Below, in pieces: positions 31,115-40,767 of a stretch of 64,000 nucleotides of DNA. Numbering within the stretch: position 1 is the stretch's first letter; each line of letters opens with the position of its first letter. Both the position numbers and the translations under genes were made by a program. Source of the DNA: CAVUMR01 sp963742715 (GTDB lineage Bacteria; Actinomycetota; Actinomycetes; Mycobacteriales; Micromonosporaceae); the NCBI GenBank assembly GCA_963742715.1, contig CAVUMR010000001.1, forward strand, positions 62,001 to 126,000, given 5' to 3'. The notes under the pieces were generated by a model that was given only the letters and a program-made list of their open reading frames with translations, was not told the DNA's origin and ran no database searches.

Positions 31115-33501
31115 CTGCCGGACACCGGCTCACCGCATCCGCCGTGGTCACGGCGCTGACCGCGGCCGGCCTGGTCGGCCTGGCCGCACCGGCCGGCGCC
31201 GCACCGGCATTGACCGCACCGGCCAGTGCCGCCGCGACCAACGTCATGCCAGCGACGGCGGGCCCGGTGGGCACGACCGTGCCGACGGCCGGCCGGTCCA
31301 GCCAGCCCGGCACGCTGCGCCTGCAGACCGTGCCACCGCTGGCCGGCGTGGTGGTCACGGTGGACGGACGGACCGCCCGATCCAACAAGAGCGGCCTGGT
31401 CACCGTGTCGGTCAACAACTTCATCGGGCTGCAGCGTCGGATCGCGGTACCGGAGACCCACATCACCCCGGACCGGTCGGTGCTGTTCGACCGGTACCGC
31501 GGCGACCCGGACAGCGCGGTCGGCGGAAAGGTCATCCAGCTCGGACTGCGTACCCGGCGGCTGGTGACCTGGCGGTTCGTGGACCGGTTCGGCGGCGAGG
31601 TCGAGGTGGACAAGGTCCGGTCGATGCGCATCCGCAGCAACACCGGCGAGATCGCGCAACTGACCGGTGCCGCGCTGGCGAGGCCGCGTTGGGTACCGGA
31701 GAGCCGGACCCAGCAGGGCCCGAACGGACTTGTCTCCAAGAAGCTGTACTGGGTGGTCGACTCCGCCGACGTCGGCGGCGCCTCGGTGGTGAACAAGGCA
31801 CAACAGCGGTTCACCCCGTGGGAGCAGCAGAGCTGGCTGGTACAGCTGCTGTTCTACAAGGTCGTCCTCACCGCCAGCGACCTGTTCTTCACCATGCGGG
31901 TCGGCGACGGCATCGAGCTGACCCGACCGGACGGACATACCGAGCGGCTCGCGTTCAACTCCTCCGGCAAGGTTTCCGTCTCCGACCTGCCCCGCGGCAC
32001 GTACATGATCCGCGCGTACGGCGGCGGCGTCTCGTTCGCCCGCCCGGTCAGCATCAGCAAGGACCAGGAGGTCTCGCTCGACGTGATCAGCCGGATCGAC
32101 CTCGGTCTGGTGTCCGGAACGCTGCTGGTCCTCGCGGTGAGCCTGATCCTGCTCGGCCGGCCGCACCTGCGGCCGAGCTGGCCCCGCCGGTGGCGACGCT
32201 CCGGCGCGGACAGACCCGCGGGCCGGGACGGTCCGGCGGGCGACGGTCCGGCGGGCGACGGTCCGTCCGGCCGGGGTGATCCGGCGTCGCCCTCGATGCG
32301 CCGGCCCCGCGACGCCGGCGGAACGCCGCGACAGCGGCGTCGCCGGCTGGTCCGGGCCGGCACCGGCGGAGGCGCGGCGATGGCACTGCTGATCGCCGCG
32401 GTGGCCTTCGGTGCGGTGGCCCAGCCGCAACCGGCGCATGCCCAGGAGCCGACCAATCCGGTACCTGTGTTCGCGTACTACTACATCTGGTTCAACCCGA
32501 CCTCGTGGAACCGGGCGAAGATCGACTACCCGCTGCTCGGCCGGTACTCCAGCGACGACGTGGAGATCATGCGCCGGCACGTGAAGATGGCCAAGGCGGC
32601 CGGCATCAACGGGTTCCTGGTGTCCTGGAAGCACACCCCGCAACTGGACGAGCGGCTGGCCAAGCTCACCACGGTCGCCCGTACCGAGGGCTTCCACCTC
32701 GGCATCGTGTACCAGGGACTCGACTTCAACCGGGAGCCGCTGCCGCTGCCGACGGTACGACAGGACCTGGCGCTGTTCGCCGAACGGTACGGCCGGGATC
32801 CGGTGTACAACGTGTTCGGCAAGCCGGTCGTGGTGTGGACCGGCAGCACCCGGCACGACCGGGCCGAAGTCGACGCGACCGTCCGGGACGTACGCAAGGA
32901 TCTGCTGGTCCTCGGCGACGCGAAAACCGTGGAGGACTGCGAAGCGCTCACCCCGGTACTCGACGGGCAGGCGTACTACTGGTCGTCCGTCGATCCGACC
33001 CGCGGTACCAGCCGGGCCCGACTGGTCAACATGTCGCGGGCGGTACACCGCGGGGGCGGGCTGTGGTTCGCGCCGGTGTCGCCGGGCTTCGACGCCCGGC
33101 TGGTCGGCGGCAGCAAGACCGTGCCGCGCCGCAACGGCGAAACCCTCCGCGCCTCGTTCGACGCCACCGTGTCGACCGACCCGGACGCGATCGGCGTCAT
33201 CAGCTGGAACGAGTTCAGCGAGAACACCCACCTGGAACCGAGTGAACGGTACGGCACCACCGACCTGAACGTGCTCTCCGACCTGCTCGGCGCCGGCAAG
33301 GACATCACCGCCCCGGTGGACAGCAGTGAGGCCACCGATGGCCAGTCCGGGCTCACCAGTTGGGGCGCGCTCGCGTTGCTGGCCGCCACTGCCGGCCTGC
33401 TGCCCCTGACCATCGCGATCAGCCGGCGGCGACGGGCCGCCACCGCTGCCGACCGCCTCGCCTACGAGGTGGAGAACCTGCCCAGGGAGGGACGGTCATG
33501 A
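31111..33501 (+). CDS. Membrane-bound GH99-like endo-alpha-mannosidase-type protein
   Basis: A 796-residue protein. A signal peptide (1-30) precedes an extracellular beta-rich region (~65-325) with a prealbumin-like segment (TVPPLAGVVVTVDGRTARSN). A helix (~330-350), a Pro/Gly/Asp-rich basic linker and another helix (~420-440) follow. From ~450 comes a GH99/endomannosidase-like TIM barrel: FAYYYIWFNPTSWNRAKIDY, NGFLVSWKHTP and ISWNEFSENTHLEPSE. A last helix lies near 755-775. The family cleaves internal alpha-mannosyl bonds with GlcMan-type substrates. It starts by a 4-nt overlap. The two halves look like two secreted proteins joined by the linker. Confidence 0.85.
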   Translation: MTAGHRLTASAVVTALTAAGLVGLAAPAGAAPALTAPASAAATNVMPATAGPVGTTVPTAGRSSQPGTLRLQTVPPLAGVVVTVDGRTARSNKSGLVTVSVNNFIGLQRRIAVPETHITPDRSVLFDRYRGDPDSAVGGKVIQLGLRTRRLVTWRFVDRFGGEVEVDKVRSMRIRSNTGEIAQLTGAALARPRWVPESRTQQGPNGLVSKKLYWVVDSADVGGASVVNKAQQRFTPWEQQSWLVQLLFYKVVLTASDLFFTMRVGDGIELTRPDGHTERLAFNSSGKVSVSDLPRGTYMIRAYGGGVSFARPVSISKDQEVSLDVISRIDLGLVSGTLLVLAVSLILLGRPHLRPSWPRRWRRSGADRPAGRDGPAGDGPAGDGPSGRGDPASPSMRRPRDAGGTPRQRRRRLVRAGTGGGAAMALLIAAVAFGAVAQPQPAHAQEPTNPVPVFAYYYIWFNPTSWNRAKIDYPLLGRYSSDDVEIMRRHVKMAKAAGINGFLVSWKHTPQLDERLAKLTTVARTEGFHLGIVYQGLDFNREPLPLPTVRQDLALFAERYGRDPVYNVFGKPVVVWTGSTRHDRAEVDATVRDVRKDLLVLGDAKTVEDCEALTPVLDGQAYYWSSVDPTRGTSRARLVNMSRAVHRGGGLWFAPVSPGFDARLVGGSKTVPRRNGETLRASFDATVSTDPDAIGVISWNEFSENTHLEPSERYGTTDLNVLSDLLGAGKDITAPVDSSEATDGQSGLTSWGALALLAATAGLLPLTIAISRRRRAATAADRLAYEVENLPREGRS

Positions 33502-34433
33502 ACCGGCCAAGGCTGCGGAACTCGGCAGTGGTACTCGGGGTGCTGGCCCCTGTCCTGGGCGTCAGCCTGTGGTGGGGCCTGCCCCACCTGACCGACTCCG
33601 AGCACGTGATCGCGGCGGTCGGCGACATGGCCTGCTCGCCGCAGGCGAACGCGCCACCGGCCGACAACGACGACGGTCCGGCGCTGTGCCGGGAGATGGC
33701 CGTCAGCGACACGATGATGAAGCGCGACCCGGAGGCCCTGCTCGCCCTCGGCGACCTGCAGTACGAGCGCGGCGCACCCGGCGACTGGGCGCCGTACGCC
33801 CGCTCGTACGGGCGGATGCGCGGCATCACCAAACCGGTACCGGGCAACCACGAGTACCTGACCGCGAACGCCAAGGGCTACTACGACTACTTCGGTGCCC
33901 TGGCTGGGTCGGCCGACCGTGGCTACTACGCGTACAGCGTCGGCACGTGGCGGATGATCGCGCTCAACTCCGAGTGCTCCGATGTGGGTGGTTGCAGCCC
34001 CAACTCGACGCAGGGGAAATGGCTGCACGCCGAGCTGGCCCGTGACAACGCGCGCTGCACGCTCGCGTACTGGCACATCCCGCGGTTCAGCTCCGGACAG
34101 CACGGCGACCACGACGCGTACAAGGTGTTGTGGCAGACCCTGGCCGGCGAGGGCGTGGACGTGGTGCTGAGCGGCCACGACCACGACTACGAGCGGCTCG
34201 CGCCGATGGACGCGAACGGGCAACGGGACGACCGCAACGGCATCCGGTCGTTCGTCGTCGGTACCGGCGGCCGCAACCTGCGTCCGGTGACCGAACAGCG
34301 GGCCAACAGCGAGCGCGTGATCGACAACGCGTTCGGCTACCTCGAACTGCGGCTCGGCGACAGCGGTTACCACTGGCAGTTCCGTGACGTACACGGAGAC
34401 GCGTTGGACAGCGGGGAGGGGCGGTGCCACTGA
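33498..34433 (+). CDS. Exported calcineurin-like metallophosphoesterase
   Basis: A 311-residue protein with an N-terminal anchor (~10-27) and a calcineurin-type two-metal phosphoesterase domain: IAAVGDMACSP, LALGDLQYERG, PVPGNHEYL, YWHIPRFSS and VLSGHDHDYERLAPMD give the metal ligands in order. It resembles purple acid phosphatase-like secreted enzymes. It begins by ATGA overlap with the GH99-like gene and overlaps the following CBM96 gene by 10 nt. Together with the phosphoesterase two genes upstream it gives the operon two extracytoplasmic phosphatases. Confidence 0.92.
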   Translation: MNRPRLRNSAVVLGVLAPVLGVSLWWGLPHLTDSEHVIAAVGDMACSPQANAPPADNDDGPALCREMAVSDTMMKRDPEALLALGDLQYERGAPGDWAPYARSYGRMRGITKPVPGNHEYLTANAKGYYDYFGALAGSADRGYYAYSVGTWRMIALNSECSDVGGCSPNSTQGKWLHAELARDNARCTLAYWHIPRFSSGQHGDHDAYKVLWQTLAGEGVDVVLSGHDHDYERLAPMDANGQRDDRNGIRSFVVGTGGRNLRPVTEQRANSERVIDNAFGYLELRLGDSGYHWQFRDVHGDALDSGEGRCH

Positions 34434-34996
34434 TCCGGGTACTCAGTGTCGGCGCGTCGGTGGTGCTCATCACGGTCGCCGCGGCGATCGCCGTTGTGCT
34501 GCTGCGCCAGGACGACACCGGCGCGGCGAGTCAGGAGGTGTCCGTACCACCCACCCGGGACACCTACGTCAGCCAGGCCAAGCCGGACGAGTCGTACGGC
34601 TCGGCGCGCCAGTTGCGCGCCGACAACGGCCCGCAGGCGGTGCGGTCGTACCTGCACTTCGACGTACCGCGGGTGACCGGTCGCCTGACCGGCGTGCTGC
34701 TCCGGCTGCACGCCAACGCACCCGACCCGAACGGCCTGTTCATCGCGCCGGTGGCAGCGGTGCCGTGGGCGGAGACGATGACCTGGCGTACCGCGACGGC
34801 AGTCGGAGAACCGGCCGCGCAAGGCCATCCGGTAGGCGCGGACGGGTGGGTCGACATCGACATCCGGACTCTGGTCCGGATACCCGGATCGCTGGACCTC
34901 GCGCTGATCAGTCCGGGAAACACGATGGTCAACTACTCCAGCCGTGAGAGCGGGCCGCGTACGGCACCGCGCCTGGTCTTCGTGACGGACGGGTGA
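34424..34996 (+). CDS. Membrane-anchored CBM96 (DUF7594) protein
   Basis: A 190-residue protein: one N-terminal helix (8-28), then a single beta-sandwich of the CBM96/DUF7594 type. The family signature is visible: PPTRDTYVSQAKPDESYGSA, SYLHFDVPRVTG, a WAETMTWRTATAVG segment, WVDIDIRTLV and NYSSRESGPRTAPRLVFV. CBM96 modules have been linked to alginate or acidic glycan binding. GTG at 34424 follows GGGGAGGGG and lies inside the end of the metallophosphoesterase gene, making this the sixth coupled gene. The same module occurs in the next two genes. Its terminal codons are repeated downstream. Confidence 0.85.
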   Translation: MPLIRVLSVGASVVLITVAAAIAVVLLRQDDTGAASQEVSVPPTRDTYVSQAKPDESYGSARQLRADNGPQAVRSYLHFDVPRVTGRLTGVLLRLHANAPDPNGLFIAPVAAVPWAETMTWRTATAVGEPAAQGHPVGADGWVDIDIRTLVRIPGSLDLALISPGNTMVNYSSRESGPRTAPRLVFVTDG

Positions 34997-35062
34997 GTTG
35001 TCATGACGGAGTCTCGTGGCGGAGCTGTCCGGACGGAGAGCTGTCGTGACGGACGGGTGAGT
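34981..35062 (+). repeat. 18-bp direct repeat copying a gene end
   Basis: CGTGACGGACGGGTGAGT at 34981-34998 contains the CBM96 stop codon (34994-34996); an exact copy is at 35045-35062. The 46 bp between them contain further GACGGAG motifs. Confidence 0.85.
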
Positions 35063-35140
35063 CCCATGCCGCGACCCACCCACAACGGGACCCGACCCAT
35101 TCGGGATACACAGCACCATCGCACCAGGGGGGAAACAGTC

Positions 35141-36670
35141 GTGAAATGGCTTGCCAGGCTCGGTGCGGTCGCGGTGCTCGCCGGTACAGCGCTCGCGCTG
35201 GCCGCAGCACCGACATCCGCATCGACGTTCAACTCGACCGCCGACACCTATGTCGACGCGTCCGCGCCGACGACCAAGTTCGGTACCAAGGCCTATGTGA
35301 GGGTGGACGGTTCGCCGATCCTCAACTCGTACCTGCGCTTCACCGTGTCCGGGGTCGGGACGACCACGTCGGCCGTACTCCGGTTCTACGCGGAGAGCGC
35401 GAGCAGTTCCGGCGTGTCCGTGCACAGCGTGGCGGACACGACCTGGAGCGAGAGCCTGATGACGTACAACAACGCGCCGCCGATGGGCCCCATCCTCACC
35501 ACCACCGGGTCCTTCGCGGCCGCAAGTTGGGTGAGCGTCGACGTGTCCTCGGTCGTACACGGTGACGGGACGTACTCGTTCGCGCTCACCGAGACCGGCG
35601 GTACCGCGCTGAAGATCACCAGCCGGGAAGGCACGAACAAGCCGCAGCTCATCACGCCGCGGCCGACTACGCCGTCGCCGTACGTGATCAGCAAGGTCGG
35701 CTCGTCGTACAAGGCGCAGTCGGCGACCAGTGGTACCACCTTCAACGGCTCGCTCAAGTCGGTCGTACAGAGTGCGGTCGCCGATCTGGAGCTGTCCGGT
35801 GGCGGGATCGTGCACTTCAACGCGGGCGACTACGACTACGGCACCGAGTACTTCAAGGGCACCAATCTCCACAGCATCGTGTTCGAGGGTGCCGGAATGA
35901 ACCTGACCACCATCAGGAATTCCACCAACGAGGCGGCGGACACCGAGCCGTTCAACTTCAGTGGCGCGTTCGGCGTCACGATCCGGGACCTGGCGGTCTC
36001 GGCCGGCGGCTCGTTCCGGTCCACCAGCGATGCGCTCGACTTCGACCAGGGCAACGATTCGCTGGTCGAGCGGGTGAAGATCATCGCGTCCCGCAGCCGG
36101 GCGATCGTCTTCGACGGCAAGAACCTCGGCTGGACCTCGGCGAACAACACCGTCCGGGACTGTGTCATCACCGGCAGCGCGGTACAGGGTGACGGCATCG
36201 AGTTCCTGGCGTCCAGCAACAACCGGGTCGAGGGCTGCACGATCACCGGGGTCGGCGGCATCGGCATCCAGATGACCAAGTCGTCCACCCTGGCCGACCA
36301 GCCGAACAAGAAGGCGAGCGACAACGTCATCACCGGCAACACCATCACCGAGTCCGGCCAGCACGGCGTCGAGATCATCAGCGGCGACCGCAACCAGATC
36401 ACCAACAACACGGTGACCAACAGCTCCAACCTGGTCGCGAGCAAGGCCGGCATCCGGATCACCTCGAGTGACTCCATCACCTGCGACGACAACGTGGTGA
36501 CCGGCAACGTCTCGAACGACAACCAGGCGGTCAAGACGCAGAAGTTCGGGCTGGACATCGCCAACGCGCTGTGCAACCGCACGGTCGTCGGGCCGGTTCC
36601 GCCCAACAACTTCACGCCGAACGTGACCGCGTCCATCCACAACATCGGTACCGGCACGATCTTCCAGTAG
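35141..36670 (+). CDS. Secreted CBM96 plus parallel beta-helix protein
   Basis: A 509-residue secreted protein. GTG at 35141 follows GGGGGGAA and starts a clear signal peptide (KWLARLGAVAVLAGTALALA...ASA). Residues ~28-175 are a CBM96 module (FNSTADTYVDASAPTTKFGT, TWSESLMTYNNAPPMGP, KITSREGTNKPQLI). Residues ~190-509 are a right-handed parallel beta-helix with NTVRDCVITGSAVQGDGIEF, NRVEGCTITG, NVITGNTITESGQHGVEII and NQITNNTVTNS coils, as in polysaccharide lyases and epimerases. No specific catalytic triad can be assigned. It lies 144 nt after the coupled operon and may have its own promoter. Confidence 0.9.
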   Translation: MKWLARLGAVAVLAGTALALAAAPTSASTFNSTADTYVDASAPTTKFGTKAYVRVDGSPILNSYLRFTVSGVGTTTSAVLRFYAESASSSGVSVHSVADTTWSESLMTYNNAPPMGPILTTTGSFAAASWVSVDVSSVVHGDGTYSFALTETGGTALKITSREGTNKPQLITPRPTTPSPYVISKVGSSYKAQSATSGTTFNGSLKSVVQSAVADLELSGGGIVHFNAGDYDYGTEYFKGTNLHSIVFEGAGMNLTTIRNSTNEAADTEPFNFSGAFGVTIRDLAVSAGGSFRSTSDALDFDQGNDSLVERVKIIASRSRAIVFDGKNLGWTSANNTVRDCVITGSAVQGDGIEFLASSNNRVEGCTITGVGGIGIQMTKSSTLADQPNKKASDNVITGNTITESGQHGVEIISGDRNQITNNTVTNSSNLVASKAGIRITSSDSITCDDNVVTGNVSNDNQAVKTQKFGLDIANALCNRTVVGPVPPNNFTPNVTASIHNIGTGTIFQ

Positions 36671-36855
36671 GCCGTTTCCCGGTAAGCCGGTAAGTGAGCG
36701 GCGGCGGCCCGCCAGGCCGCCGCCGCATCCCGATCCCGACCGCAGGCACCGATCCGCACGATCGCGCCGCCTCCCCACGGCCGCGCCGGCACCGCACGCA
36801 CCGGCCCCTCCCGGACGCGTGCCGACCGCACCAAACGCGCCGGAGGAGTTGCGCC

Positions 36856-39800
36856 ATGCACGCAATGCGAAGAGTCCGAACTGCCCTGCTCGCTCTCGTG
36901 CTCGTCCCACTGTCGTTCCTGGGCGTGTCGGCGGCCACCCAAGCCCCGGCCAGTGCGGCACTGCCGGCCGGATTCGCCGACACACTGGTCACCAATGTCT
37001 CCGGCCCGATGGACGTGGCCTGGACGCCGGACGGCCGGATGCTGATCATCAACAAAGCCGGGCAGGTACGCGTCTACAGCGGCGGCACGCTACTGGTGAC
37101 GCCCGCCCTGGATATCGCGGCCCGGATCTGCACGGTCGGCGAACAGGGTCTGGTCGGACTGGCCGTACACCCGGCCTTCGCCACCAACCATTTCGTCTAC
37201 CTGTACTACATCTACAACAAGCTCAACAACGGCTGCCCCGAGGACGAGCTGACCGGCCCGGTCGGCCGGCTGTCCCGGTTCACGCTGGGCGACGACAACG
37301 TCATCAGCCCGGCCAGCGAAGTGGTGCTGTTCGAGACTCCGCCGCGGTACCGCAACCACCACACCGGCGGCGACCCGAAGTTCGGCAAGGACGGCCTGCT
37401 GTACGTGACCGTCGGCGACTCGGGCGCGCAGGGCCTCGGCTGGCCGCAGAACCTCGGCAAGCTCGCCGGCAAGATCGTCCGGCTGACCGACACCGGCGGG
37501 ATTCCCGCCGGCAACCCGTACACCGGCACGGGTACCGCCCGGTGCAACGTCGGTGGAGTTCCACCGGCCGGCTCCCCCGCCGGTACCAAGTGTCAGGAGA
37601 TCTTCTCCGCCGGCCTGCGCAACCCGTTCCGGTCGGCGTTCGACCCGAATGCCGCCGGAGTGCGCTACTACGTCAACGACGTCGGGCAGCACACCTGGGA
37701 GGAGCTCAACGAGGGTCCGGTGGCCGGCGGCAACTACGGCTGGCAGGTCCGGGAAGGTCCCTGCGTCAAGGACTCCGACGTCGACTGCGCCCCGGCGGCC
37801 GGGTACGTCGACCCGGTGCACTGGTACCACCACGGACCGGACGGGGGCGCGGCCACCGCGGGCGCGTTCGTACCGAACGGCGTCTGGCCGGCCAGCTACA
37901 ACGGCGTCTACCTGTGGGCCGACTACGTGTTCGGCGTCATCTACGAGCTGCGGCCGGGCGGTCCCAACTGCCGGCTGTGCTCGCTGCCGACCTCCGCGTA
38001 CAACCAGGTCGAGTTCGCCCCGATCGGCCAGGTGGTGAGCATGCGGTTCGGCCCGGACGGCGGTCTGTACTACGTCAGCCGGGACGGCAGCACGATCCGC
38101 AAGATCACCTATACCGGTACCGCGAACCGGAACCCCACCGCGGCCGCGGTAGCCGACCGGACCTCCGGCGCGGTACCGCTGACCGTGCAGTTCAACGGTG
38201 GCGGCAGTACCGACCCGGACGGCGATCCGCTCAGCTACGAGTGGGACTTCGACGACAACGGCACGGTGGACTCCACCGCGGTCGCGCCCGGCAACACGTA
38301 CAGCGCGGCCGGCACGTACAACGCGCGACTGACCGTCCGGGACGGCCGCGGCGGGTCGAACAGCATGACGATCCGCATCGACGCGGGGAACCGTGCACCG
38401 GTACCGACCATCGACACGCCGACCGCGAGTACGACCGCCGCGGTCGGGGACAACTTCACGCTGCACGGCAGCGCCACCGACCCGGATCAGGGCACCCTGC
38501 CGGCGTCCGCGCTGAGCTGGGAAGTGGAGTTGCACCACGCCACCCACACGCACCCGTTCCTGCCGCCGACCACCGGTAACGACGTGCCGCTGACCTACCC
38601 GCCGCCGGAGGACCTGGACGCGGCCAGAACCAGCTTCCTGCGGATCACGCTGACCGCGACGGACGCCGGTGGGCTGACCCAGTCGGTGAGCCGGGACCTG
38701 CTGCCGAAGTTGGTCGACCTCACCTTCGCCACCGATCCACCGGGGCTGACGGTCAGCGCCGGTGGCCTGAGCCTGACCGGCCCGACCACAGTGCGGTCCT
38801 GGGAGAAGTACGCGATCCCGGTGAACGCGGTGGACCAGAGCGACAGCTCCGGGCAGTCCTGGCAGTTCGCCTCGTGGGCGGACGGCGGCGGACAGGTACG
38901 CACCATCACCACTCCGGCCGTACCGGCCACCTACACGGCCCGGTTCACCACGGCCACCCCACCGCCCACCAGTACCGTCACGTTCCCGGCGACGGCGGAC
39001 ACGTACGCCAAGGCGGACCAACCGACCATCACGTTCGGCACGAAGACCGCGATCCGTACCGACGCGAGTCCGGACACCCTGGGCTACCTGCGATTCACCC
39101 TGGCGGACCTGGGCAGCCCGATCACCCAGGCGAAGCTGCGGGTGTTCGCCACCTCGGCGAACACGGTCGGGTACGACGTGCGCGGGGTCACCGACACCAG
39201 TTGGGGTGAGACGACCCTGAACTACAGCAACCGGCCGGCGCTCGGCCCGGTGGTGGGGTCGTCCGGCCGGGTCACCGCGAACACCTGGACCGATGTCGAC
39301 GTCACCTCACTGGTGACCGGAAACGGGCTGCGCAGCCTGGCCCTCACCTCGACCAGCGCCACCGCCACCGGCTTCGCCAGCCGGGAGACGGCCACCAAAC
39401 CGGAGCTGGTGGTCACCTTCGGCAGCGGTGGTGGTACGGGCGACACCGAACCACCGACCACCCCGTCGCTGACCGGATCGGCGCCGCGCGCCGACCAGGT
39501 CGACCTGACCTGGTCCGCGGCTACCGACAACGTGGGAGTGGTCGGGTACGACCTCTTCCGGGGTGGCGCGTTCCTGGCCAGTACCGGGGGCACCGTACGC
39601 GCGTTCAGTGACACCACCGTGACCGCCTCGACCACGTACACCTATCAGGTGCGGGCCAAGGACGCGGCGGGCAACACCTCCGGGCTCAGCAACACGCTGA
39701 GCGTGACGACCCCGGCGGCAAGTTCGGTACTCACGTTCGGGGCGAGCGCGGACGCGTACGTCAAACAGGACTCGCCGGCCAAGAACTACGGTGCCGATCC

Positions 39801-40194
39801 GGCACTACAGGTCGACAACAGCCCGGTGAAGCGGATCCTGCTCAGGTTCGACGTGTCCGGACTGGCCGGCCGCCACGTTGCCAGCGCGAAGCTGCGGCTG
39901 TACTGCCTGGACGGCGCTCCGTCCGGTGGTGACGTACACCGGGTGCCGACCGCGAACGCCTGGACCGAGACCGGCGTGACCTGGAACAACCAGCCGGCGT
40001 TCGACGCGGCCACGGTCACCTCGCTCGGCCCGGTGCTGGCCGGTACCTGGTACGAGCTGACCGTGACGTCCCTGGTGACCGTCGACGGGCAGGTCAACCT
40101 GCTGGTCAGCTCGCCGGCGGACAACGGCGCGGACTACTCGTCCCGACAGGGCACCGCCGGTTTCGCGCCACAACTGGTGGTCAACCTGAGCTGA
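36856..40194 (+). CDS. Secreted PQQ-type sugar dehydrogenase with PKD, FN3 and two CBM96 modules
   Basis: A 1112-residue multidomain secreted protein. A signal peptide (1-35) precedes a six-bladed soluble aldose dehydrogenase-like propeller (~40-420) with EQGLVGLAVHPAF, HHTGGDPKFGKDGLLYVTVG and SAGLRNPFRSAFDP. Then come a PKD domain (~425-510, DPDGDPLSYEWDFDDNGTVD), a beta region with ELHHATHTHPF (~515-700), CBM96 (~705-855), fibronectin III (~865-955, TYTYQVRAKDAAGNTSGLSN) and a second CBM96 (~957-1112). It probably oxidises sugars while tethered to glycan through CBM96. ATG at 36856 follows GGAGGAG by 7 nt. It ends the cluster. Confidence 0.93.
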   Translation: MHAMRRVRTALLALVLVPLSFLGVSAATQAPASAALPAGFADTLVTNVSGPMDVAWTPDGRMLIINKAGQVRVYSGGTLLVTPALDIAARICTVGEQGLVGLAVHPAFATNHFVYLYYIYNKLNNGCPEDELTGPVGRLSRFTLGDDNVISPASEVVLFETPPRYRNHHTGGDPKFGKDGLLYVTVGDSGAQGLGWPQNLGKLAGKIVRLTDTGGIPAGNPYTGTGTARCNVGGVPPAGSPAGTKCQEIFSAGLRNPFRSAFDPNAAGVRYYVNDVGQHTWEELNEGPVAGGNYGWQVREGPCVKDSDVDCAPAAGYVDPVHWYHHGPDGGAATAGAFVPNGVWPASYNGVYLWADYVFGVIYELRPGGPNCRLCSLPTSAYNQVEFAPIGQVVSMRFGPDGGLYYVSRDGSTIRKITYTGTANRNPTAAAVADRTSGAVPLTVQFNGGGSTDPDGDPLSYEWDFDDNGTVDSTAVAPGNTYSAAGTYNARLTVRDGRGGSNSMTIRIDAGNRAPVPTIDTPTASTTAAVGDNFTLHGSATDPDQGTLPASALSWEVELHHATHTHPFLPPTTGNDVPLTYPPPEDLDAARTSFLRITLTATDAGGLTQSVSRDLLPKLVDLTFATDPPGLTVSAGGLSLTGPTTVRSWEKYAIPVNAVDQSDSSGQSWQFASWADGGGQVRTITTPAVPATYTARFTTATPPPTSTVTFPATADTYAKADQPTITFGTKTAIRTDASPDTLGYLRFTLADLGSPITQAKLRVFATSANTVGYDVRGVTDTSWGETTLNYSNRPALGPVVGSSGRVTANTWTDVDVTSLVTGNGLRSLALTSTSATATGFASRETATKPELVVTFGSGGGTGDTEPPTTPSLTGSAPRADQVDLTWSAATDNVGVVGYDLFRGGAFLASTGGTVRAFSDTTVTASTTYTYQVRAKDAAGNTSGLSNTLSVTTPAASSVLTFGASADAYVKQDSPAKNYGADPALQVDNSPVKRILLRFDVSGLAGRHVASAKLRLYCLDGAPSGGDVHRVPTANAWTETGVTWNNQPAFDAATVTSLGPVLAGTWYELTVTSLVTVDGQVNLLVSSPADNGADYSSRQGTAGFAPQLVVNLS

Positions 40195-40263
40195 GCTGCC
40201 CCGCTCCGGGGCCGGCCGATCGGCCCTACCCGGGGCCGACGGCACCGTCCGTGGTGGTCGCTC

Positions 40264-40767
40264 TCACCAGCCGGTGAGGGCGACCACCAGGGAGTCCTGC
40301 AGGTACGTCAGGTAGGCGTACACCGACAACTGGGCCGAACGGGGCGACGTCGGATCCCGCAGCACCGCGTCGTCGATTTCGTCGGTGATGTCGGTCTCGT
40401 CCTCGATGCCCAGCCGGGTGCCCAACGCGATCCGGACGTCGGTGAGGGTGCGCAGCCACGCGTCCGCGCACTCGTCGTCCAGCGTCACCGGGCCGCCCTC
40501 CTCGGGCAGCGAGGACAGCATGCTGCCGGCCGCCTCGAGCCGGCCGGCGTGCAGGTCCCCCTCGGTGAGCCGGCGGAACTCCGCCGCGTCCATCGGGTTG
40601 TCCTGGTACCCGTCCGGGAACAGCCGGTTCACCACCGGGTCGCTGTGGTCGCCGCCGTGCTCGAGCAGGGCCAGCACCTCGCCGACGAGCCGGCGGACGA
40701 CAACCGCCTCGTCCGGCCCGAACCGGGCCACGATCCCGTCGTCGGTGCGCTGGAAGAAGCCGGTCAC
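40264..40767 (-). CDS. DUF2017 protein (ClpS partner gene)
   Basis: A 167-residue cytosolic protein of the actinobacterial DUF2017 family, nearly always found next to clpS. It opens VTGFFQRTDDGIVARFGPDE and has VVRRLVGEVLALLE, NRLFPDGYQDNPMDAAEFRRLTEGDL and LRTLTDVRIALGTRLGI, mostly helical. Function is unknown. GTG at 40765-40767 overlaps the clpS stop codon (GTGA), so it is translationally coupled; the long open frame upstream is simply clpS in another frame. Confidence 0.92.
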   Translation of the reverse strand: MTGFFQRTDDGIVARFGPDEAVVVRRLVGEVLALLEHGGDHSDPVVNRLFPDGYQDNPMDAAEFRRLTEGDLHAGRLEAAGSMLSSLPEEGGPVTLDDECADAWLRTLTDVRIALGTRLGIEDETDITDEIDDAVLRDPTSPRSAQLSVYAYLTYLQDSLVVALTGW

